Shown: one piece after another, positions 58,578 through 64,000 of the stretch
Layout: every line of letters starts with the position of its first letter
Position numbering within the stretch: position 1 is the first letter of the stretch
NCBI GenBank assembly: GCA_017934045.1
Contig: JAGBKK010000007.1
Coordinates: 62,001-126,000 of the forward strand
Reading direction: 5' to 3'
Length of the DNA: 64,000 nt
Source of the DNA: Neisseriaceae bacterium
Lineage (GTDB): Bacteria; Pseudomonadota; Gammaproteobacteria; Burkholderiales; Neisseriaceae
Translations under genes and position numbers: made by a program
Notes under the pieces: model-generated
What the model was told of the DNA's origin: nothing
Database searches by the model: none
The model's input: only the letters and a program-made list of their open reading frames with translations

Positions 58578-59039
58578 ATGGACAACACCACCATGACCGT
58601 GGAAGCGATTGAAAACGGCACCGTTATCGACCATATCCCTGCTGGGCTTGGCTTGGCAATTTTACGCCATTTCAAATTAGACGAAAGCGGCAACCGCATT
58701 ACGGTGGGCTTTAATCTAAAAGGCAAACGCGGCAATAAGGACTTGATTAAAATACAAAATATTCGTTTTGATGAAGCGGAAGCCGCCCAAATCGCCCTAT
58801 TTGCACCGACTGCCACAGTGAATGTGATTGAAAACTTTGAAGTGGCACAAAAAATCAAACCAAGGCTGCCTGAAAAGGTCGAAGGCATTTTCGCCTGCCC
58901 CAACGATAACTGTGCGTCTCACAATGAACCTGTGGTCGGCACTTTCACCGTCAAATCAGCACACGGCGAACCACGCCTAAAATGCTTTTTCTGCGAAAAA
59001 AGTTATCCAATTTCTTGGGTGGTGGAAAAAAATAAATAA
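58578..59039 (+). CDS. pyrI: Aspartate carbamoyltransferase, regulatory subunit
   Basis: This 153-residue subunit binds CTP/ATP and holds the catalytic trimers together. N-terminal nucleotide domain: VEAIENGTVIDHIPAGLGLAILRHF; C-terminal zinc domain with CPNDNCASHNEP and CFFCEK giving four cysteines. RLPEK derives from an uptake-type sequence. It forms an operon with pyrB. The following genes are an AT-rich restriction-modification pair that is not part of pyrimidine synthesis. Confidence 0.97.
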   Translation: MDNTTMTVEAIENGTVIDHIPAGLGLAILRHFKLDESGNRITVGFNLKGKRGNKDLIKIQNIRFDEAEAAQIALFAPTATVNVIENFEVAQKIKPRLPEKVEGIFACPNDNCASHNEPVVGTFTVKSAHGEPRLKCFFCEKSYPISWVVEKNK

Positions 59040-59068
59040 GTTTCAGGCTGCCTGAATTTGGAGATAAA

Positions 59069-59698
59069 ATGAATAGCGTTCTCTTTCCACAACAACTCAT
59101 TGAAATAAAAGATTTTTTACAACAGCAAAATCTTTTATTAAGCCAAACCACGCGTGATGGGCGAGTTAATTCGGCTTTTAATGAAGATGAAATTGTGGCA
59201 TTGATTGATCAGCATTTTGCTATTCACCGTCCAAAAATTCGCGACTGGTTTGATTTTGCTTTTGAAAATAATGGCATTTTTTATCCGGTGAATATTAAAG
59301 TCAGCACCACTGAAACCGCTGATAATTTAAATTGCAAATTAGGTATTTATTATGCTTTGACAGGGAAAATACCCGATTTCAAAAATGGTATTTCTTGGGA
59401 TAAGTATTTTAAAAAATTAAAAGAAAATATTTGTGAAAACAATCAAGATTATTATTTTTTAATTGTTAATAAAGATAATACCCAAGATATTTTTCTATCA
59501 TCATTAAAAACCATTACTCAATTAGTGCCGAATGGTAATAATTTACCCTTTCAAGCATGTTGGAATGATAATAGAAATCCGATAAATAGAAATTACCAAC
59601 AAGCACAAAAATTTATATTATCTATTTTTGGACAATCATTAAAATTAAGAGCCAACGCTTATTTATCATTTAAGGAATACTTTGCCGAATATGTATGA
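59069..59698 (+). CDS. Putative type II restriction endonuclease
   Basis: This 209-residue protein is AT-rich and overlaps the methyltransferase gene after it. A compact PD-(D/E)XK-like core is visible: NEDEIVALIDQHF (helix Glu), then RDWFDFAF (Asp) and FYPVNIKVSTTETADNLNCKLGIYYALTG, where NIK occupies the place of D/E-x-K. The first position is Asn, not Asp or Glu, which is unusual but known in related enzymes of the 'vNIK' type. Specificity cannot be read. The gene contains TCCGG, one of very few CCGG sites seen in the window. Confidence 0.72.
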   Translation: MNSVLFPQQLIEIKDFLQQQNLLLSQTTRDGRVNSAFNEDEIVALIDQHFAIHRPKIRDWFDFAFENNGIFYPVNIKVSTTETADNLNCKLGIYYALTGKIPDFKNGISWDKYFKKLKENICENNQDYYFLIVNKDNTQDIFLSSLKTITQLVPNGNNLPFQACWNDNRNPINRNYQQAQKFILSIFGQSLKLRANAYLSFKEYFAEYV

Positions 59699-60911
59699 TT
59701 TATTTTGTGAACAAGATAATTCAGGCTGCCTGAACAATAATGATATATTAAATGTGTCTGAATTAGGGCAAGTTTTTACACCACAAACCATTGTGGCAGA
59801 TATGTTATCGTTACGCAAAAATTTTGGCACGGTATTGGAGCCGTCTTGTGGTGATGGGGCTTTTATTAAAAATTTAGATAATGTGATTGGTATTGAAATT
59901 GATAAAAAATTCCAACAAAATAATATATTAAATATCGATTTTTTTGATTATTCATTAGATAACACATTTGATACCATTATTGGCAATCCGCCTTATGTGC
60001 GTTATCAAGATATTTTAATATCAACCAAATCCAAAATTACACCTTATTCATCATTATTTGACAAACGCAGTAATTTATATTTATTTTTTATTTATAAATC
60101 TATTTTACATTTGAATAATGGTGGTGAATTGATTTTTATTACACCAAGAGATTTTTTAAAATCAACTTCTGCCATTAAATTAAATGAATTTATTTATCAA
60201 AACGGCACAATTACTGATTTTATTGACTTGGGCGATATGAAAATATTTCAAGACGCACAACCGAATTGTGCCATTTGGCGTTTTGAAAAAAATAATTTCA
60301 AACGCAACACAAATATTATTAAAGAATTTTCTTGTGTTAATGGACAATTATTATTTACCGATAATCAATACAAGATTAAATTTAGCGATTTATTTTTTGT
60401 TAAAGTCGGAGCGGTGAGCGGTTGTGATGAAATTTTTGTCAATGAAGAATTTGGCAATTTAGATTTTGTTTATTCCAAAACTGCACAAACAGGCAAAACA
60501 CGCAAAATGATTTATAATCAAAATATTCCATATTTAATGCAATTTAAGGATAAACTCATTAACAGAAAAATTAGAAATTTTAATCAAACAAATTGGTATT
60601 GTTGGGGACGAGATTATTATAAAAGCGACTTGCCACGCATTTATGTCAATACCAAAACACGCAATAAAAAACCATTCTTTACGCATTCTTGTACAAATTA
60701 TGACGGTTCAGTATTGGCAATATTTCCGAAATTTAATTGTAATAGTCAGATAATTAACGATATTGTTGATAAATTAAATAGTGTACACTGGCAAGAATTA
60801 GGATTTATTTGTGATGGCAGATTTTTATTCTCACAAAAAAGTTTAGAAAATTGTGTATTACCCAAACAATTTAATCAATTTTTATCATTAAATAACTTTC
60901 AGGCAGCCTGA
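59691..60911 (+). CDS. N6-adenine DNA methyltransferase (gamma class)
   Basis: This is a TaqI/SalI-type methyltransferase of about 406 residues. Motif order is gamma: X ELGQVFTPQTIVADML, I VLEPSCGDGAFI, IV GNPPYVRYQD, then a C-terminal target-recognition region (~210-400). The start is set at ATG 59691, inside the end of the endonuclease gene; a TTG at 59682 lies 5 bases after AAGGA and is an alternative. It should protect against the upstream endonuclease. The gene ends FQAA-stop in an uptake sequence. Confidence 0.85.
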   Translation: MYDLFCEQDNSGCLNNNDILNVSELGQVFTPQTIVADMLSLRKNFGTVLEPSCGDGAFIKNLDNVIGIEIDKKFQQNNILNIDFFDYSLDNTFDTIIGNPPYVRYQDILISTKSKITPYSSLFDKRSNLYLFFIYKSILHLNNGGELIFITPRDFLKSTSAIKLNEFIYQNGTITDFIDLGDMKIFQDAQPNCAIWRFEKNNFKRNTNIIKEFSCVNGQLLFTDNQYKIKFSDLFFVKVGAVSGCDEIFVNEEFGNLDFVYSKTAQTGKTRKMIYNQNIPYLMQFKDKLINRKIRNFNQTNWYCWGRDYYKSDLPRIYVNTKTRNKKPFFTHSCTNYDGSVLAIFPKFNCNSQIINDIVDKLNSVHWQELGFICDGRFLFSQKSLENCVLPKQFNQFLSLNNFQAA

Positions 60912-60926
60912 AAAAAGGAAAAAACA

Positions 60927-61640
60927 ATGTCTATTCGTCAGTTAATTTTAGATACCGAAACCACAGGTTTATATGCCAAATCGGGCGATCGTTTGGTGGA
61001 GTTTGCCGCTTTGGAAATGATTGATCGCCGCATTACTGGCTCGAATTTGCATATTTACATTAACCCTGAATGCGAAGTGCCAGAAGAAGTGGTTAAAGTG
61101 CATGGTTTGGATAACGCCTTTTTGGCAGATAAGCCAACCTTTGCCCAAGTGGGGCAAAAAATCGCCGATTATATGCAAGGAGCAGAATTGATTATTCACA
61201 ACGCCCCCTTTGATGTGGGCTTTTTGAATATGGAATTTAGCCGTATGGGGCTGCCTGAAATTGCTGAATTAAATTGCCAAGTAACCGACACTTTGGTCAT
61301 GGCAAAACAACGCTTTCCAGGGCAAAAAAATTCATTAGACGCTTTGTGCAATCGCTTTAAAATTGACCGCAGCAAACGCGTTTTTCACGGAGCCTTAATC
61401 GACTGCGAACTGTTGGGCGAAGTGTATTTAGCAATGACGCGAGAGCAATACGGCTTGGACATTACCGCAGACAAAGAAGAACCAACCGTGGGTCAAATTC
61501 AAACCGTCCAAACTGATTTTATCCTGCCACAAAATTTAAAAGTCTTGCATGCCAACACAGACGAAGAAACCGCCCACAACGCCTATTTAGACAATATGGC
61601 AAAACAAAACGGTGGCAAGTGTTTGTTTCGTGAAGAATAA
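60927..61640 (+). CDS. dnaQ: DNA polymerase III epsilon subunit
   Basis: This 237-residue 3'-5' proofreading exonuclease has DEDDh motifs: LILDTETTGLY (Exo I), IIHNAPFDVGFLNMEF (Exo II) and HGALIDCELLGEVYLAM (Exo III with His). After ~185 the short C-terminal segment binds the alpha subunit. The start follows AAAAAGGA. It lies just after the restriction-modification pair. Confidence 0.97.
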   Translation: MSIRQLILDTETTGLYAKSGDRLVEFAALEMIDRRITGSNLHIYINPECEVPEEVVKVHGLDNAFLADKPTFAQVGQKIADYMQGAELIIHNAPFDVGFLNMEFSRMGLPEIAELNCQVTDTLVMAKQRFPGQKNSLDALCNRFKIDRSKRVFHGALIDCELLGEVYLAMTREQYGLDITADKEEPTVGQIQTVQTDFILPQNLKVLHANTDEETAHNAYLDNMAKQNGGKCLFREE

Positions 61641-61709
61641 TTTTTTCAGGCTGCCTGAACGCAGATAATTTCGGTTACAATAAACCCTTTATCGCAACAC
61701 GAGAAGAAT

Positions 61710-62204
61710 ATGTCGTTTTTGAGAATTGGAATGCTGATTAGTCTTTTTGCCTTATCTGCCTGCGGTTTTCATCTGCGTGGTATGGGCGAAATCGATAGAC
61801 CTTTGCCGTATCAATCTTGGCAAATCAGCCAAACACAAGAATTGGAAGAGTATCTGCACGATGAACTCAAACGCCACAGTGTAGAAGTGGCACATTCAAA
61901 CAAGGCAAGCCATGCGGCAGAAATTTTGCTCATTCAAATGGAAAAAAATCGTGATGTGGGTTCGCTGTCTCGTATTGGCACGGTGTCGGAGTATATTTTC
62001 TCGTTGAAAGTGGGCGTGGAAGTAAAACTGCATGGCAATCAAATAGGCAAGCCGATTTTTGTGAGCCTGCAACGCAGACAATCTTATTCCGATAACGATT
62101 TATTCGGCAAACAATTAGAAGAAGAAGCCCTGTGGCAAGATATGTATCAAGACGCAGCAGTGCAAATTGTGCGACAACTGCCTTATCTTAACGATAACAA
62201 TTAA
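61710..62204 (+). CDS. lptE: LPS-assembly lipoprotein LptE
   Basis: This 164-residue outer-membrane lipoprotein plugs LptD and helps LPS insertion. Lipobox LSAC (Cys18) followed by GFHLRGMGE is the LptE signature; the remainder alternates helix and strand (EEYLHDELKRHSVEV; SEYIFSLKVGVEVKL). It is 10 bases before holA, the usual LptE-HolA order. Confidence 0.92.
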   Translation: MSFLRIGMLISLFALSACGFHLRGMGEIDRPLPYQSWQISQTQELEEYLHDELKRHSVEVAHSNKASHAAEILLIQMEKNRDVGSLSRIGTVSEYIFSLKVGVEVKLHGNQIGKPIFVSLQRRQSYSDNDLFGKQLEEEALWQDMYQDAAVQIVRQLPYLNDNN

Positions 62205-62214
62205 GGTGTTGATA

Positions 62215-63216
62215 ATGTTTGATTTATCTAAACCCTTATCATCTTTATATCTCATTTATGGCGATGAAGATTTACTACGCTTTGAAGCCTTGGACGCTTT
62301 GCGACAAGCCGCAAATGCACAGCAATTTTCTATGCGTGAAGCGTTTTATGTCGATAATAAAACCGACTGGTCAGAAATTTTATCCGCAGTAGAAAGTCAA
62401 GGTTTATTTTCAGATAAAAAATTATTGGAAATTCATATACCTACGGGAAAACCAGGAATAACAGGTGGCAATGCTTTAATTGATTTGGTGGGTAAATTAA
62501 ATGACGATACCACCGTGGTGATTTTTCTTCCCAAAATGGATAAAACGCAGACCAAAAGTAAATGGTTTGCCACCCTTGCCAAAGCCGCACAAGTATTTGA
62601 AGCCAAAGCCGTTTTGGCAAATGATTTGCCCCATTGGATTAAAAATCGTTTATCGCAATACCATTTGAATATTGAAGAAGACGCTTTATTGTTGTTTGCC
62701 GAACGCGTTGAAGGCAATTTAATGGCAGCCAAACAAGAAATTGAAAAATTGGCGTTACTGCACGATAAAGGAGCGACTGTTTCGTTGGCAGACGCACAAA
62801 ATGCGGTTGCCAATGTGGCACGATTTGATGTTTTTCAACTGTCGAATGCGTGGCTATCAGGCGATGTGGCACGCGTGGTGCGATTGATAGACGCACTACA
62901 AGCAGAAGGCGAAGAACCCATTTTATTGCTGTGGTCGGTTTCCGAAGATATTCGCACCCTACTTCGCTTGCATGCCGCCTTGCGACAAGGGCAAAGCATT
63001 ATGCAGGTGCGTAATCCTTTGCGATTGTGGGGCGACAAACAAACACTTGCCCCACAAGCCTTAAAACGCATTGGCGTTCGCCGTTTAATGAATGCCCTGC
63101 AAACTTGTGCCTTGGCAGATCAACAAATTAAAGGGGTGGCAAGCGGCAAAGCGTGGGAAACCGTGCGTTCTTTATTACTTGAATTAGCAGGGAAATCACG
63201 CATTCAGGCTGCCTGA
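62215..63216 (+). CDS. holA: DNA polymerase III delta subunit
   Basis: This 333-residue clamp-loader subunit opens the sliding clamp. The start is MFDLSKPLSSLYLIYGDED at 62215; the longer frame from 62167 overlaps lptE. Family stretches are LIYGDEDLLRFEALDAL, TTVVIFLPKMDKTQTKSKWF, NLMAAKQEIEKLALL and QLSNAWLSGDVARVVRLIDAL. The end is RIQAA-stop, from an uptake sequence. Confidence 0.93.
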   Translation: MFDLSKPLSSLYLIYGDEDLLRFEALDALRQAANAQQFSMREAFYVDNKTDWSEILSAVESQGLFSDKKLLEIHIPTGKPGITGGNALIDLVGKLNDDTTVVIFLPKMDKTQTKSKWFATLAKAAQVFEAKAVLANDLPHWIKNRLSQYHLNIEEDALLLFAERVEGNLMAAKQEIEKLALLHDKGATVSLADAQNAVANVARFDVFQLSNAWLSGDVARVVRLIDALQAEGEEPILLLWSVSEDIRTLLRLHAALRQGQSIMQVRNPLRLWGDKQTLAPQALKRIGVRRLMNALQTCALADQQIKGVASGKAWETVRSLLLELAGKSRIQAA

Positions 63217-63235
63217 AACGATTTCTTTCACCAAA

Positions 63236-63267
63236 AAAAAACCTTTCAGGCTGCCTGAAAGGTTTTT
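63236..63267. terminator. Terminator built on a DNA uptake sequence
   Basis: AAAAACCTTTCAGGC and GCCTGAAAGGTTTTT form a stem with an uptake sequence at its core, A-run and T-run on the flanks. It sits between convergent holA and htpX and resembles 11886-11919. Confidence 0.85.
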
Positions 63268-63276
63268 ATTCATCAA

Positions 63277-64000
63277 TTACATAGGCGTTTGTTGCAATTT
63301 AGCAATGCGATTTTCTAATGACGGGTGTGTCGAAAATAAAGAGTCTTTTCCGCCTGAAATGCCCATAGCATTCACGGATTGCGGCAAGGGATCAACTTCT
63401 TGTCCGTGCATTTGTTGCAAGCGGCGAAGTGCGGCAATCATTTTGCCTGAACCCACATATTTAGCAGAACCTGAGTCTGCACGGTATTCACGCATGCGTG
63501 AGAACCACATCACCACCACGCTGGCTAATAAGCCAAACACGATTTGCAACACGACATTGCATACAAGGAAAACAAGTGTTTGCATATTTTCTTTGACTTG
63601 TGCAGCGGCAATTTGTGCCACAATGCGTGAGAAGAAAAACACAAAAGTATTCACCACGCCTTGAATCAGCGTCATCGTTACCATATCGCCGTTGCCAATG
63701 TGTGCCATTTCGTGTCCCAAAACGCCCTCCACTTCGTCTTTGGTCATACCTTGCATTAAGCCAGTGGAAACCGCAATTAAAGACGCATTTTTTCTGGCAC
63801 CTGTGGCAAAAGCATTTGGATCAGGCGAATCGTAAATCGCCACTTGTGGGGTTTTTAAGTTCCATTGCATAGCCAAGCGTTCGACTGTGGATAATAACCA
63901 CGCTTCTTCTTGATTGGTAGGCTGTTCAATCACGCGTCCGCCCACTGAACGCAACGCCATAGTTTTGGATAACAGAAGCGAAATAAACGAACCAAAAAAA
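63277..64000 (-). CDS. htpX: Membrane zinc protease HtpX (5' end outside window)
   Basis: The last ~241 residues are visible; the frame stays open to the window edge ([20 protein letters not shown]), so the N-terminal membrane helix is outside. The zinc motif is [13 protein letters not shown], the third ligand lies in [14 protein letters not shown], and further membrane segments lie between. [22 protein letters not shown] and [16 protein letters not shown] are typical. It degrades damaged inner-membrane proteins. Confidence 0.93.
   Translation of the reverse strand, partial: FFGSFISLLLSKTMALRSVGGRVIEQPTNQEEAWLLSTVERLAMQWNLKTPQVAIYDSPDPNAFATGARKNASLIAVSTGLMQGMTKDEVEGVLGHEMAHIGNGDMVTMTLIQGVVNTFVFFFSRIVAQIAAAQVKENMQTLVFLVCNVVLQIVFGLLASVVVMWFSRMREYRADSGSAKYVGSGKMIAALRRLQQMHGQEVDPLPQSVNAMGISGGKDSLFSTHPSLENRIAKLQQTPM

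Noticed and set aside
62167..62214. Upstream extension of holA
   Set aside because: It overlaps the end of lptE; the family starts at MFDLSKPL.

Overview
The window reads as chromosome of a Neisseriaceae bacterium (Betaproteobacteria) of moderate to low G+C. The clearest sign is a very frequent near-palindromic repeat, TTCAGGC(A/T)GCCTGAA. It matches the AGGCAGCCTGAA and AGGCTGCCTGAA DNA-uptake-sequence dialects described for the Kingella, Simonsiella and Alysiella side of the family, rather than the ATGCCGTCTGAA of pathogenic Neisseria. An MtrCDE-type efflux operon, Correia-like miniature elements and the overall gene content agree. The genus is an inference from this dialect.

Layout. 1-5.4 kb: end of mtrC, then mtrD and mtrE. 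5.4-8 kb: rnhA between two opposed Correia-like elements, then a TPR protein. 8-17.6 kb: sodB, a GAF-like protein, lon, ubiG, thiD, a YdgA-type protein, rppH, trxB and a small lipoprotein. 17.7-21.3 kb: tRNA-Thr, a secreted protein and an mlaF-mlaE-mlaD operon interrupted by a DUF1877 gene. 21.3-31.6 kb: SCO1, YbaK, a KilA-N protein, asparaginase, murA, rdgB, truA, trpF and pnp. 31.7-36.3 kb: a greatly enlarged hrpA. 36.3-39.2 kb: two PPK2 kinases around mutY. 39.5-48.3 kb: guaA, a solitary PD-(D/E)XK nuclease, proC, and an SPFH / zinc-ribbon / TPM module split by a fused HpaII-type restriction-modification gene. 48.4-55.2 kb: glyQ, pgk, tgt and uup. 55.4-57 kb: a TauD-like dioxygenase with a TSUP permease. 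57.6-61.6 kb: pyrB, pyrI, a second restriction-modification pair and dnaQ. 61.7-64 kb: lptE, holA and the 3' part of htpX.

Most genes are housekeeping. The accessory cargo sits as AT-rich one- or two-gene insertions between core genes: the nuclease after guaA, the methyltransferase-restriction fusion at 44.5-46.5 kb, the dioxygenase/permease pair, and the restriction-modification pair after pyrI. The most unusual points are these: (i) the fused methyltransferase-HpaII endonuclease has an internal ribosome-binding site and start codon, and a one-base change in an A5 tract would separate the halves; (ii) this gene splits an SPFH/zinc-ribbon/TPM gene set resembling Bacillus ydjGHI; (iii) hrpA has absorbed a whole Correia-like element in frame, plus a roughly 135-residue patch made of several repeat families; (iv) uptake sequences supply stop codons, a lipobox and terminator stems; (v) CCGG, the likely target of the fused system, is extremely rare in the window.
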